DNA from: Lepiota brunneoincarnata | Taxonomy: Eukaryota; Basidiomycota; Agaricomycetes; Agaricales; Agaricaceae | Assembly: GCA_023014365.1 (NCBI GenBank) | Contig: JAEBUN010000007.1 | Span: 992,001-1,056,000, forward strand | DNA length: 64,000 bases | Direction of reading: 5' to 3' | In this document: piece by piece, positions 9,940 through 21,445 of the stretch | Layout: every line of letters begins with the position of its first letter | Position numbering within the stretch: the first letter of the stretch is position 1 | The notes under the pieces: model-generated | The model's database searches: none | The model's input: only the letters and a program-made list of their open reading frames with translations | What the model was told of the DNA's origin: nothing | Made by a program: the position numbers and the translations under genes

Positions 9940-11144
9940 CTAAGAGGAACCCAAAGAAATGGAAGTTAGTGAACTTTCTACTTAAGAACAGAAGAGGCGT
10001 AGCAACTCATATTCAGTTCTCGAGTCAAGCAGAAGGGTCTATCAATATCTCAATCATTTCAAAGGGTCTGGTTTTAAAGAGTATAACTCTTTAAGTCTCT
10101 GGTGGTCTATGACCGAAGAAAATCGCATAAAATTGCTTTATATTCCTATCCTAATTGACCATACAATCAGGGGGGGAAATAGGCAAGCAGTTTCTTGCCT
10201 CCCATGTAATTTACAGACGAGTTTTTATAATAATATACAATTAACTTATGGGTATACCTGAAACAAGCCTTCAGCTTCATCATTTTATTGTCTCCTCATC
10301 ATTTAGGAGCATCATTCTAGGAGTTCCGATATCAGCGACATCAATTTGCTCTCAGGGACTTGCTCCCTAGGTGCCTGGCTATTTATATCACAGCCAGCCG
10401 GGTTAGCGAGTTTCCTTGCTAACGTTTATCTATTGGTTTTTATTCTCGGACTCTCCACACCTGAGTTTCTCAACCCTAATGTTCTAAAGTCCACTTCCAT
10501 AGTCTTCAGGTAGTAGACTAACACTAGAATTAATTAGCTTATTCTATTCTTATCAATCTTCATTTTCTAGTTCATCATTTCTGATCTCTTTTTGTTTCTA
10601 TGAGGGGGCATCCTTCCCTGAGTACCCTCTGGGATACCCCCATTCGATCCCTTAGGTTTCAATATCATCAGAACTGTTCCAAGGGGACATTCTTGTCAGG
10701 GCATTAGCTAATCCCTACATTCTTTTGTCAAGATTCACTCCCGGACCTGTTATTATGACTAGGTACCATCCGGATGACATAGGTGTTGCGACTCGTCCGC
10801 TTTCTAGGGCAGAGGCAAAGAAATGGGTCTTTTGTGCAGTCATGAGTATCTTAACTAATATCCTAATTAACATGATATCGGATACAATGCTTGGGTACAT
10901 TCATACCAGAGTCATTCTTCCATAGCCTTGTCACCAATGAGTTAGTTAACATCACTTTTTACTTGTCTAGGTGTTCTGGTTCTGTTTCTGAGATGTCCGC
11001 CTTCACATATTTTAGATAGTATTCTAAATCTCTTGCACCCAGTGTCTGACCATGGCCATATACTGATATTATTCGGTAACGGAGAGTTAGTTACTTTATT
11101 AGCTAGTGATTTCACAAATGAAATGATTTTGCGGTGCAACACCA
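9940..11144. other. Right part of the outer insertion; no gene recognised
   Basis: This stretch resumes the sequence interrupted by element 1 at the CTAAG duplication and runs to the point where the dioxygenase gene continues. It is AT-rich with few CpG sites. A short plus-strand frame near 10725-10900 (SRFTPGPVIMTRYHPDD) looks protein-like but matches nothing I know. Together with 1409-2065 it makes an outer element of about 1.86 kb without visible LTRs, terminal inverted repeats or transposase. Confidence 0.45.
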
Positions 11145-11145
11145 G

Positions 11146-11501
11146 TGAGAAGTTCAGGACACCTCTAGTCATCTTCTGACCTGGGACTTGGAGAAATGAT
11201 GCAGGGTCATTTCTCCAAGTCTGAGCCTGGCCCAAACACTGCTCGAGTTGAGGTTGAATAAAATCTGTTGCCCTGAGGAGATTATCCTGTTTCAATACTA
11301 TAAACTACACTTCATAATAGTTGTACAATGAATGTTATACCTGATGATTCTGGGGCAAGAGGTTGGGTAAATACCATACCAATATATTTCCTTGGTTATC
11401 GACAATAGTTGCAGGCTTGGTGAAATGCTTGGGACCAGGTTTGGATTTTGACATGATCTTTTTCGATGGCTCCAGGTTTGTTACATCGCAGTCAATAACA
11501 T
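11146..11501 (-). pseudogene. TET/JBP-like dioxygenase, N-terminal conserved region (other half of the split gene)
   Basis: Two minus-strand exons can be joined. Exon 11501-11341 encodes a stretch with KPATIVDNQGNILVWYLP, and exon 11286-11146 continues with RATDFIQPQLEQ, TWRNDPASFL and RGVLNFS. The intron 11340-11287 has GT-AG ends and is 54 bp. The first exon follows a GCCCAG acceptor. These motifs precede the catalytic domain in basidiomycete TET/JBP-like proteins. The reading stops making sense exactly after NFS at 11146, and the next expected residues (PGWIPAG) begin at about 1403, on the far side of the insertion. So one gene was cut between two codons. Exons further upstream are uncertain. 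Confidence 0.65.
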
Positions 11502-12340
11502 CTGGGCAATGACTTGAATAAAAATAAAGAAGCAAAGGTGCAGGAGACCGACTCACAAGGACAGAGACTAGCAGCAGTGAGAATTCACATGATATGCCTT
11601 TCCTCTGCTTCATTCTCTTTCTTCAAGACTCATCCATTCTCACTCATGATTTCTCCAAGGATTGGGCTTTTTAATATCTGTTAGTTGACTTAAATTTGAC
11701 CCAGGAGGCTCAGACTAATGTGTTGTGAGTTAAAATGAGCTTTTTCCGTGCACGAAATTTTGCTCTCATGTATGCTACTAGTCCCTCGTTTTTGTGGTAC
11801 TGTTTTTTCTTATCCCTCCCCCGTTCCCAGATTTTCTTCACTGACTTGCTAGTGGAAGGTTGGATAGGAGCCATAAAGTACATGTTTATGACCGTGAGCT
11901 GATCCCAAATGGATTCCAACAAACAAACAAACAAACAAACCTATAAAGTAAGTACCTGCTCATGAAACAATTTTCCCAGCCCCTTGAACTCCACGTCACC
12001 AACATCCTGTGTCATGGAAGCTGAAACTGCTGTGTGCACCAGTGGTGGAGGTGACCATGTGCAACACAGTGTGCAGGTGAGATCAAGATGGCTCCCTCCC
12101 CACTTTTGTGGGTGAGGTATTCTGTGCTCCTCAAACATTGCCATCCTGTCTGGCAACGTAGGGTGTGCATTTGAGCAGAAGCCCCCACCTCTCTACACAT
12201 TGAAGAGTGCTGTAGAGTGTCTCCTCTCTGGAGGAGAGTTTGTGGTGGGCGTGCACTGTGTAACAAGCCACTTGTGGCTTGGTACATTTTATTCTCCTTC
12301 CCCCTTGGCCTCTATCACCCCCAGTGGCTACCTCCCCAGC
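11502..12340 (-). other. Probable upstream region of the dioxygenase gene; AAAC microsatellite
   Basis: Short minus-strand frames with protein-like content occur here, for example around 11890-11760 (MAPIQPSTSKSVKKIWERG) and 12150-11960 (EEHRIPHPQKWGGSHLDL, then GDVEFKGLGKLFHEQ). They may be 5' exons of the split dioxygenase gene, but the splice sites are not secure. A run of the AAAC tetranucleotide lies at about 11919-11941. I see no complete independent gene. Confidence 0.35.
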
Positions 12341-12344
12341 TAAG

Positions 12345-12574
12345 TCTACACCCCCAGTCCCTCACCCCTCTACTGACTTATCCTACCTCCAAAAACATGT
12401 CCATACGGCTGCCGCCGCCATCTGGCTGCTCCCCCTGCCTTACCCCACCTGCAGCTCAGTCTACACCCCCAGTCCCTCACCCCTCTGCTGACTTATCCTA
12501 CCTCCGAAAACACATCCATACAGCCGCCACCACCATCCGGCTGCTCCCCCTGCCTTACCCCACCTGCAGTATAC
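12345..12574. repeat. 115-bp tandem duplication
   Basis: Two head-to-tail units start at about 12345 and 12460. They are C-rich on the plus strand, share CCCCAGTCCCTCACCCCTCT, and differ at scattered sites, several of them CpG. The repeat lies between the dioxygenase gene and the six-exon gene, which diverge from it. It has no coding signal of its own. Confidence 0.8.
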
Positions 12575-12898
12575 ATCGTAGATACAATGTTGTATTAGTA
12601 TTTACTGTTCTTCATTTAGTCCTATCTGTGGTCTAGTCAGGAGGATCCCCTGAATAAAGCACAGATAAGACATTTGTAGTATACCTGTTTTTGAGACTGC
12701 TAGATAGATAGTTAGAAAACTTGTGACTTGTAAAATAAAGATAACTATGAATTGTGTTCATTAATTTTGCGACGGACAGGCGCTTATTTAGACGCCAGTA
12801 AGACGAACTTCAACTTTTTTAAGTTCCCCAGTGTGTCACCCAACCCCATCTTCCAAGTTCTACCCCCAACCTCCCTCAACACACTTTCTATTACCACC

Positions 12899-14759
12899 AT
12901 GCCCAAGACCAGCCACAAGACCACAGCCTCCTCTGCCAACACTGCTGCCACCAGGACCACCAGGGCCACCCAGGCCGCTGCTGCTGGCTGCCACTCTGGT
13001 CAAGCAGCCTCTAGTTCCTTATCTGCGATCATTTCAGCTGCCGCGGATGCTAATAATAATGCTACTGCTGCCAGCCGCCGCTCCACCAGATCACAGCCAG
13101 CTGCTAGTAGCCTCCGGACCATTGCACTTGGTGGTCAAGCTGACTCAACTTTGCTATCAGCAATTATTTCAGTGGCCGCAACTAGGAGCAATGATGCCAT
13201 GGACCTGTCAAGTGACACCATGGAGCTGTCATATCTCGACAAGCAGCCAGGGAATGGAGTAAGTCCTTATATCCTATCATTCTCACTCAATCTCACTAAC
13301 TGTTCATTAGTTCTGCAGCCAGTGCACTGAGGGTGGCTACCTCTATATTTGCAATCGCTGTCTTACTGGTGCTCCCAATGATGTCTCGTCACTGGGAGAC
13401 TTTACTTGCCCACATTGCTGGACATCAGGTGATAACAAAACTCGCCCATACCAAGTGAGTTTTCTAACCCCTTTCTATTCATATTGTCTAATAACACTGG
13501 CTACAGCCATTTTCAAAGCTAGAAAGACCTTTCTACATGCCATCAGCTATGGCTACCCAGTCTCGACTCCCAGTCATAACCCAGGATAACTTATGTATCC
13601 TGGTTTTCCGGCTATCTGGCTCTGATCCGGCAGCTTGTATATCTCGGCTCATTCATGGGCATATCAAGACTTATTTTCCTGGAGCTCCATTTGGTGGTAA
13701 ACTTGGCCTCATCAAAATTGTATTTGATTTTAGTGCCACAGCTACTATTGAGGCATTCCAAGCCCAGATGGCTGAGCTACCCCAAAGGCTGTCGGAGTAT
13801 CACTGCTTTGTAACCCTTGTTTTTACACATGCGACTCCTACTGGTGGCTTCTGGGTTCAAGCCACCCCTAAACCCGCTGCTGCTGAACCTGCCGAAGTGA
13901 GTACAGTAATCATATAGCCTACCATTTGATCTAAACAACTACTACAGTTTTTAAATGCTATCTTCCCAGCCCCAGTACTTGAACAATTGACATGGGATGA
14001 CCATTCCTCGTTGTTCATTATCTCATGTGGTGGTCCTTTCATAAACAATGAACCTAGGGCCCAAATATACAATTTCATAAAAAAGTAAGTCTGATAGTCA
14101 CATAAATAATGATTCAACTCTGACTGCCAACCAAAGTCACTTCTGGCTCACCATGGCATTTGTCAATAATGCCTTTCATCCTACAACATGCCATACGTTC
14201 CTGATGAACTTTGTTCGGACGGTATTTGTGAACCAAAATCCCGCTATGGTTCACAACATCTTTTTGGCTGACCCCAATCTTGGCACCAGTACTGACTTTA
14301 TCATGGTCATCCAGAAGACCAAAGACCTGGAGAAAGAGACTGGAATATGCATGATAAAATGGTCTCATGACTTATACAGGCCACTTGGAAACCCCCATAG
14401 CCAGTCTTGTGAGAATTGCTGTGTATTGGATGGGTGGCAAATTATAGAGAGGAAGGGAAAATCACCCAATGAAGGGAAGGGTATCTACCCTGGTAAGTCA
14501 TCATGTTCTATATGCTCTCTACTCCCAACTGAACTTTGTAGAATTACGCCCAGTTACTTTGGTTTGCAAGAACTCTAAATGTGGAGCCAAAAAACATTTT
14601 GAGGCTCCACCACATGCATTTCTTGTAACAAGGGACTATGCACCACAGAGTACTCCACTGGGAAAGAAGCTAGGGGTCTGGATTGGGCACTATATTGATA
14701 GTGACAGTTTACCTTTAGAACGTACTTCTTTACGCTTTTCTTTTAGTGAAAATAGGTAG
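12899..14759 (+). CDS. Six-exon gene with PHD/RING-like cysteine pairs, conserved Agaricomycete family of unknown function
   Basis: Predicted exons are 12899-13258, 13311-13454, 13507-13896, 13948-14084, 14137-14492 and 14542-14759. All introns are GT-AG, 49-52 bp, and the phases join to one frame of about 534 aa ending in TAG. Exon 1 is Ala/Ser/Thr-rich with two copies of an LSAIIS-type motif. Exon 2 has three Cys pairs (CSQC, CNRC, CPHC), like a PHD or RING finger. Exons 3-5 form a long alpha/beta domain with LFIISCGG and later LADPNLGTSTDFI. The last exons add CENC and CKNSKCG, a possible zinc ribbon. The overall pattern resembles a family repeated in mushroom genomes, but I know no proven function. 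The frame is free of stops, so it may be expressed. The ATG at 12899 follows ACC. Confidence 0.65.
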
Positions 14760-15034
14760 AAAGCAACCGATTACAATAAAACTGCTCAATGCGTGGACTT
14801 GACATGATGTGAGCCAATAAGAAGATGTATACTGAATGAATTCCAATAGCTGAGATGTCAAGACAAGGCAAAACAAAGTGAAATGAAGCAAAATAGAGAG
14901 AAAGAGAGAGAGAGAGAAAAAAAGAGAGAAGGAGACTTTAAATGTGAGTTAAAATCATTGTTAACTGAGGTCCCTACAGAATACATACAGTTTATATACT
15001 CTAGGGACTGTGGAGCTCGTGTATGCTCCAGAAA
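14760..15034. other. Intergenic; AG-rich microsatellite
   Basis: No gene is seen. A purine run of GA dinucleotides lies at about 14895-14936. The segment ends at the CCTTA target site (15035-15039) of element 2. Confidence 0.6.
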
Positions 15035-15039
15035 CCTTA

Positions 15040-15737
15040 TGTTATGAACAGTCCAGACCGGGAGGAACAAGAATTACTGTTCGACTTTACAAGATGGGTA
15101 CAGGAGACTACAGACCAACTACGGGCACAAGAATACGAAGACGAGGAAGGGGAATACTACACCGCCATGCAGGACCTGGCGAGAGAAGCAGGAATGGAGA
15201 TAACCTTGGAGGATATATTGGAATACCCCGAGGACGAGGAAGATAACCATGGATCAACCGATCCAACCTCCGATACGGATGGAAGCACCGAGAGAATGGA
15301 GAGCGAGAATGGAGAAGACTCCATGGAGATACAATCGGGAGAAGGAGATTATGAGTCAGAGGAAAGCGATGGAACATCGCACAGCAGTAGCGAGAGTACT
15401 GACTCATTGTAATATAAATAACGCTAGGATGCCATCAGCCAGGATGTGCATCATGGTCAGGACTGCGCACGACCAGTAGAACAGCCAAGTAACCTATAAC
15501 GAGTATATAGCATCTCATAGGTATATAAGGCCTGTACAAGTAGAGATTAAAGCCTCAAGCTTTAATCTTGTTAACAGCGGTCGTTTACCTCTCTGCCTTA
15601 ACTTGGCGTCTTCCCTCGTTATCTCATTGAGCGCGATCCACTAAGCTCTATAAGGCCAACCGTCTCGGACACCTTGTAGAGTGATTGAAGGCCGTCTCCA
15701 GTTATCCTCGGATACAGAAGGAGCACGGATCATAACA
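15040..15737 (+). repeat. 5' LTR of element 2
   Basis: It runs from TGTTATGAAC to GATCATAACA. The first ~373 bp encode the C-terminal 123 residues of ORF4, including an ATG four bases in. An inverted repeat at about 15544-15568 (AGATTAAAGC and its complement, 4-5 nt loop) surrounds the predicted transcript start. Confidence 0.95.
15522..15568 (+). promoter_or_regulatory. Core promoter of element 2: TATA box and predicted transcript start
   Basis: TATATAAG at 15522-15529 is 35 nt upstream of AAGCTTTAATCT (15557-15568). That 12-mer is the exact complement of the primer site at 15740-15751, so in a self-priming element it should be the mRNA 5' end. ATGs are frequent just upstream (near 15429-15455) and absent from 15557 to the gag ATG. 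Confidence 0.65.
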
Positions 15738-16664
15738 TTAGATTAAAGCTTCCTTTGGACAACCTCCATCGTACACCCCGTGGTATCGGTACGCCTTGTC
15801 GCTACCCTTCCACACCGGCAGACGATACGCTTTATCGCTATCCGAGTGCCAACCGTATCTGACGACACGCCTTGTCGCTGTCCGGTGATACACCCCCGTA
15901 GAGCAGGCCACCATACCCTCTGCACCCTTGGTCAGACGCACCGAAAGCGTTGATAGGTCATCCACACCTTTAAGTGTTGATTGGGATAACGCACCCGTAA
16001 GCGTTGTATATAGGTCATCCGCACCTTCAAGCGTCGATTGGGATAACGCACCCGCAAGCGTTGTTTATTCACCCTCACCTTCACCTTCGACTTCTTCCCT
16101 CTTCACCCTGTCTACAAACCGAAACGACCCCCTCGCCACCGACTACGAAGAATCCAACAGTTCTGACTGGTCGACAACCGACTCCGAACCCGACTTCACA
16201 CCCCCTCCACCACGGACCCTAAAAAGAAAACAAAACCTATACCCCTCACTCGTTCACCCTCTGGTTCCGCACCGTACCCTACACAACCTACCGAGAGAGT
16301 TCAACGTCGAACAGAAGACCCAGGATACCCAGCACCCCCAGCATCAGTTCTTCAATCCCTACCTAAACAACCACCACCTGAAAGAACTGCCACCTCTACC
16401 CGCTCAAAGCTCGGGGAGCCGATTCATAGAACATCTACCCCATCCTCCGGTCCTCAACCCTCAACAAGTACAAGAACTAGCGACAACACTTCGCAACAGA
16501 AACCCCCAAGAACATTCTCACCCCTCACATCACCACTTGGATCACCGGTACACTCACCGCCTCGATCCAGTTCCCCTGTACAATCCGAACCATCCGAAGT
16601 TAGCCCCACTACCGGGTCTATTCACACTTCCGACGAGGAATCCACAACCTCTGACATTAACAAT
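15557..16664 (+). other. ATG-free 1.1-kb leader of element 2 gag
   Basis: I find no ATG in any frame between the predicted transcript start and the gag ATG at 16665; about 17 would be expected by chance. From about 16165 the gag frame is open and rich in Pro, Ser and Thr, ending in DEESTTSDINN directly before the Met. The segment 15960-16065 holds two imperfect repeats containing GATTGGGATAACGCACCCG. The leader fits ribosome scanning over a long distance, or initiation at a non-ATG codon giving an N-terminal extension. A 588-codon frame from 15928 in another phase has no ATG start and is not favoured. Confidence 0.6.
15740..15751 (+). other. Self-complementary primer binding site of element 2
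   Basis: AGATTAAAGCTT, 2 nt inside the LTR, is the perfect 12-nt complement of 15557-15568 in the LTR. This is the Tf1-type arrangement in which the mRNA 5' end primes minus-strand synthesis. The match is seen; priming is inferred. Confidence 0.7.
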
Positions 16665-17789
16665 ATGGCCTCCTCCGCAAAAATCAATACACCCCCAACC
16701 TTTAATGGAGAGACCGACTACTTCCGCCTCTGGAAGGACGCAGTACAACTATACATCGATGCAAAGCCAGGAGCCTTTTCCGATGACAAGACCAAGATAC
16801 AATTCGCCCTTTCATACATGTCCACCGGCCCCGCCGCAACATGGAGAGGAGCATTCTTGGAATCAAACAAAGAACTTGATGGAAGCCAGACCCTTCCGAC
16901 ATGGAAGAAATTTCTCGAAGGACTCGATACATCCTTCGCCCCAAACAATGTCCCCGCCGATGCAATGGACAGAATCCGCCACCTCAAACAGAATGGACGA
17001 TATATCGACGATTACATATCCCAGTTCCAGATACTTGCCTATCAGGCCGACCTTGGAGATGGAGTGGCGGCGGTCAACTATTTCAAGAACGGGCTGGATC
17101 GCCCCGTCGCAATCAAGACAATTAGCCTCAATCCAGGAAACAAACTCAGCGACTGGTTCAAGCAAGCTCGAACAGCATATCAAATACTACAAACTCAACG
17201 CGACTATATGCAAACTCGAGGAACTCCCTCGTTTCCAACGACTTCGCGCACTCGCCCATTTAAAGGGAAAAGAAATGCTTTTACGCGCCGTGTCCCACTG
17301 CCCTATCAAGCAACAGACCCTAACGCAATGGATATTGACCAACTCGCCGAAGCAGTCTACAACCTCGACTTTGAGGACGAGCCAGATCTACTCGCCGAGG
17401 AAGCTGATGAAGACGAGGAGACCGAAGAAGACAGACTCCACCAGTTGGTACAAGAACGCACCCGCGAAGCCCTCAATGCAATCCTCACGGACGCCCAAAG
17501 AAAGGATCTCAAAGAAAAGAGATGCTTCAACTGCCGCAAGACTGGACACTTCGCCCGCGAATGCCCCACCAAGAAGACAATATATCGCCGATCCGAATTA
17601 CCCCGCAATTTGGATGCCAGAAACCGGTCAAATGCGATATCCAGAAGAAGACAAGCAAGCTACAGGAAAAAGAACTCGCTATACAACATACTAGAAGATG
17701 CTACCGACGAAGAAGTCGAGGACATCTACGAACATTTTGCAAATGAATCCAACCACCCAGATGCCCCTCTGGTTAAGGATTTTGCCTAA
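16665..17789 (+). CDS. gag: Gag of element 2
   Basis: 374 residues from the first ATG after a 1.1-kb ATG-free leader. Residues ~10-180 have the Retrotrans_gag pattern (FNGETDYFRLWKDAVQLYI, later GLDRPVAIKTISLNPG). An acidic stretch follows (about 235-260). A CCHC zinc knuckle, CFNCRKTGHFAREC, lies near residue 287 and binds RNA in related proteins. Gag forms the virus-like particle in which reverse transcription occurs. The frame is intact. Its last codons contain the heptamer GGATTTT, from which pol is probably reached by a -1 shift. The P/S/T-rich open frame upstream may be an N-terminal extension if a non-ATG codon is used. Confidence 0.93.
   Translation: MASSAKINTPPTFNGETDYFRLWKDAVQLYIDAKPGAFSDDKTKIQFALSYMSTGPAATWRGAFLESNKELDGSQTLPTWKKFLEGLDTSFAPNNVPADAMDRIRHLKQNGRYIDDYISQFQILAYQADLGDGVAAVNYFKNGLDRPVAIKTISLNPGNKLSDWFKQARTAYQILQTQRDYMQTRGTPSFPTTSRTRPFKGKRNAFTRRVPLPYQATDPNAMDIDQLAEAVYNLDFEDEPDLLAEEADEDEETEEDRLHQLVQERTREALNAILTDAQRKDLKEKRCFNCRKTGHFARECPTKKTIYRRSELPRNLDARNRSNAISRRRQASYRKKNSLYNILEDATDEEVEDIYEHFANESNHPDAPLVKDFA
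17777..17783 (+). other. Candidate -1 frameshift heptamer GGATTTT (element 2)
   Basis: Gag reads AAG GAT TTT GCC TAA here. G GAT TTT lets the tRNAs slip to GGA TTT, and pol is open in the -1 frame across this site. GGATTTA is a proven slippery site in a mouse retrovirus pro-pol junction. Elements 3 and 4 carry the same heptamer at the same place. Confidence 0.6.
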
Positions 17790-20700
17790 GGAGACTAGCC
17801 ACCACGTCTAGCCCTCCACAAAGACCTCCTTCCCTTTCCTATTCACAAAATGATATTAATGTTGTAAAGTTACAGGAATCGTCAGCACGCGTAATACATC
17901 TACCCTGTCGAATCCAAAAACACAAGTTCACTAAGGAAGGACCCGAAAGCGTGGAACTACTCGCCCTACTCGACTCAGGAGCAGCAGGAAACTTCATCGA
18001 CCCCGGAATGGTCAAACAACATTCATTCAAAACAACACCCCTCGATCGACCCATCGAAGTACGAAATGCCGATGGATCTGTTAACGAAAATGGAACAGCC
18101 ACCCACTACACGACCCTCAACCTAACGGTTAACGGGAAGAATATGGAGATCAAACCAAAAGTAGTCTCCCTCGGAAGCCCAAGACTCATCCTTGGATTCC
18201 CTTGGCTTGCAGAACACAACCCAGACATCGACTGGGATGCCAAACAACTACGCTGGAGAAACGAACGTTGGGACAACACGATATTCCGAGAACTCATCCA
18301 ATCCATGGAACCCGATTGGATCTACAACGACCAACTCAACCACATCTCCACACTAGAGCCCACAAGCTTCGAAGAAATCAACTTCAAAGCCTCCGCATCA
18401 CAATTCCTCGCCGTACAACACGGAGAAAAGAAAAACGACGACCCAAGAAAAGTCGTACCCACGGAATTCCACGAATACCTCCCAGTATTTAGCAAGAAAC
18501 AAGCCGAACGATTCCCCCCACAACGACCATGGGATCACAAAATTGAACTCAAGGAATCATTCAAACCAACTGCCATGAAGTCCTACCGACTCTCCCTCAA
18601 CGAAGAAAAGGAACTCGACACGTTCCTAGAAGAAAACCTTCAAAAGGGATACATTCGACCATCCGAATCGCCAATGGCATCACCTTTCTTCTTCGTAGGA
18701 AAGAAAGATGGAAAACTACGCCCCTGTCAAGACTACAGGTACCTCAACGAGCATACCGTCAAAAATGCATACAACCTCCCCCTCATCTCTCATATTCTCG
18801 ACAAACTCCGAGGATCAAGATATTTTACCAAACTCGACGTGCGAGCAGGATACAACAACATCCGCATACGCAAAGGAGATGAATGGAAAGGAGCCTTCAG
18901 GACACCCCGAGGATTATTCGAACCCACGGTTATGTTCTTTGGAATGTGTAACTCCCCAGCAACATTCCAAACCATGATGGACTCATTATTTCGAAAACTC
19001 ATCGACAATGGAGGAGTAATCGTTTACATGGACGATATCCTCATTCACGCAAAAACAAAACAAGAACTTCGACGCCTCACAAGAGAAGTACTCAAGATAC
19101 TCAAGGACAACGATCTATACCTCAAAACCGAGAAATGCGAATTCGAACGACAACGACTCGAATATCTAGGAGTTATTATCACTCCCGACTCAGTTTCGAT
19201 GGACCCAGCAAAGCTCAAAGGCATCGCTGAATGGCCAACACCAACTACCCCGCGCGACGTACGAAAATTCATAGGATTTTGCAACTTCTATCGAAAATTC
19301 ATACACCAATACGCCACATGGGCAAAACCTCTCAACGCCCTAATGTCCAAAACCAAGAAATTCGAATGGACAGAAGAATGCCAGAACGCCTTCGATACTC
19401 TCAAGAGAAAATTCCAAAGCGAACCGGTATTAATGGTCCCCGACCGAGACAAACCCTTTGAAATCGAATGCGACGCATCACTATTTGCATCAGGAGCAGT
19501 CCTACTTCAACGCGACAACAACGGAGTTAAACACCCAGTCGCATACTTCTCAAAAGGATTCTCACCAGCCGAACGCAACTATCATTGCTCCGAACAGGAA
19601 CTCTTCGCCATTATCCGAGCACTCAAAGAATGGCGTCACCACATAGAAGGATCATCACACAAGACCATCGTATGGTCAGATCACGACAACCTTCGCCGCT
19701 GGAGAAAACCTGAAGACCTCAGCAGAAGACAAGCCCGATGGATTGCCTACATGCAACGATTTGACATCGAAATCCGACATATCCCTGGAAAGAAAAACGG
19801 ACCAGCAGATGCCCTTTCCAGACGACCCGATCACGAACCCAAGACAAGAGACAACAAACAGGTCGTTGCACTCCCCGACAAATTCTTCACCCCAGAACAG
19901 CCACAACATATCCACATTATCGACGAAAACACTAAAAAGGAAATAAAAGAGCTGTGGAAGAAGAAGAAACAGACCGACATCGCCCAAGAAGACGACTCAG
20001 GACACCCACGCATTCAAGGAAAACTATTTATACCACAAGATCTACACCTCAGACGCCGCTTACTGCAAAGAGTACATGACTCACCTACCGCAGGACACCC
20101 TGGAATCGCAGAAACAACTAGAAAACTCCAGGAATACGCCTACTGGCCCGGGATGCGATCATTTGTCAAAAACTATGTCAAAGGATGTGGCGCTTGCCAA
20201 CAATACAAGATCAATCGCCACCCCCTAAAACCACCGCTTCAACCTATCCCTGGACCCCGTTCTACCCGTCCATTCTCGAACATCTCGATGGATCTTATCA
20301 CAGACCTACCCCCGGACGGACCCCATGATTCTATACTGGTCGTGGTCGACCAGCTTACGAAGGGGATAATTCTAGAACCTACTGCGAAAACCGCCAACGC
20401 GGACAAGATCGCCGAAATTCTTATCAAACGGCTATTCTCTAGATTTGGCCTTCCCGAGAAAGTTCTCAGTGATCGCGACCCCAGATTCGCTGCCAAATCC
20501 ATGAAAGAATTCTACAAACAACTCGGAATCGAACAAGCACTCTCTACCGCCTACCACCCCCAGACAGACGGACAAACAGAGCGATTCAATCAAGAAATAG
20601 AACTCTACCTTGGCATCTATTGCTCATCGAACCCGAACAAATGGGTAAAGGCACTCCCACTCCTGGAATATGTCCACAACTCGAAAACACACGCTGAACA

Positions 20701-21445
20701 CCAACATACCCCATTTGAACTCCTCTATGGATCAAGCCCCAAAGGATTTCCGACCTCCGAGGAGCCAACGAACATTCCAGCAATAGGAGAGAAGTTTAAA
20801 TACCTCGCCAAGATACGCCAAGAAGCCCAAGCTGCGCATGAACAAGCCAGACTAAAAATGGCTGCAAGATATAACCGGCCAGATATCAATCTAAAAGTTG
20901 GACAGAAGGTTTGGCTCGACAACCGCAACCTCCCAATTCAGTACGCCTCAAAGAAACTGGCCCAACGCCGAGAAGGTCCCTTCACCATAACAAGAAAACT
21001 CGGACCTGTTACCTACGAACTAAAATTACCCATCAAATGGAAGATCCACAACAAGTTTCATGCGAGCCTCCTAATGCCTGCAGAAGAGAACGACACACAT
21101 GGGGAATACAACACAGCCCCACCACCCGACCTTGTAAATGGAGAAGAAGAATACGAGGTCGAGTCAATACTGCGCCACAGAAAATTCCGGAACAAGTATC
21201 AATTCCTAGTCAGATGGAAAGGATACCTTCCCACCGAGGATTCCTGGGAGCCAGAAGCAAACCTGGAGAACGCCAAGGAAGTCATTGAAGAATATAAAAG
21301 GGCCCACAAATTAGACAACCCCACCAATGACCCAACCACCCAACACTCGAACAACCACTCCAGACCTCCCAGAGCCAGACAACGATGGACGCCTTCTCAT
21401 CCGGGAAAGAATCATATCCCTGGCGAACCGCGTCGAAGGAAATAG
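17784..21445 (+). CDS. pol: Pol of element 2: protease, RT, RNase H, integrase, chromodomain
   Basis: The frame has no own ATG start and is open from the gag end, so it is likely made as Gag-Pol by a -1 shift. Counting from 17951: protease LLDSGAAGNF (Asp8); RT with [11 protein letters not shown] (motif A Asp present) and YMDD at ~359-362; RNase H with ECDASLFASG near 505; integrase with its HHCC finger and D, D, E at ~780, 840 and 876 (D-x35-E, GQTERF). A chromodomain at ~1066-1118 (EEEYEVESIL, FLVRWKGY) ends in a basic tail. Chromodomains steer integration to marked chromatin. All catalytic residues checked are present. The last 119 bp overlap ORF3 and the last 61 bp also overlap ORF4, so three frames may be read there. 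Confidence 0.95.

Noticed and set aside
15928..17694. 588-codon plus-strand frame covering the leader and most of gag in element 2
   Set aside because: It has no ATG start, and from 16665 it lies in another frame over a gag with clear Gag and CCHC motifs. Its length reflects biased composition. The first part could matter only if a frameshift exists in the leader.
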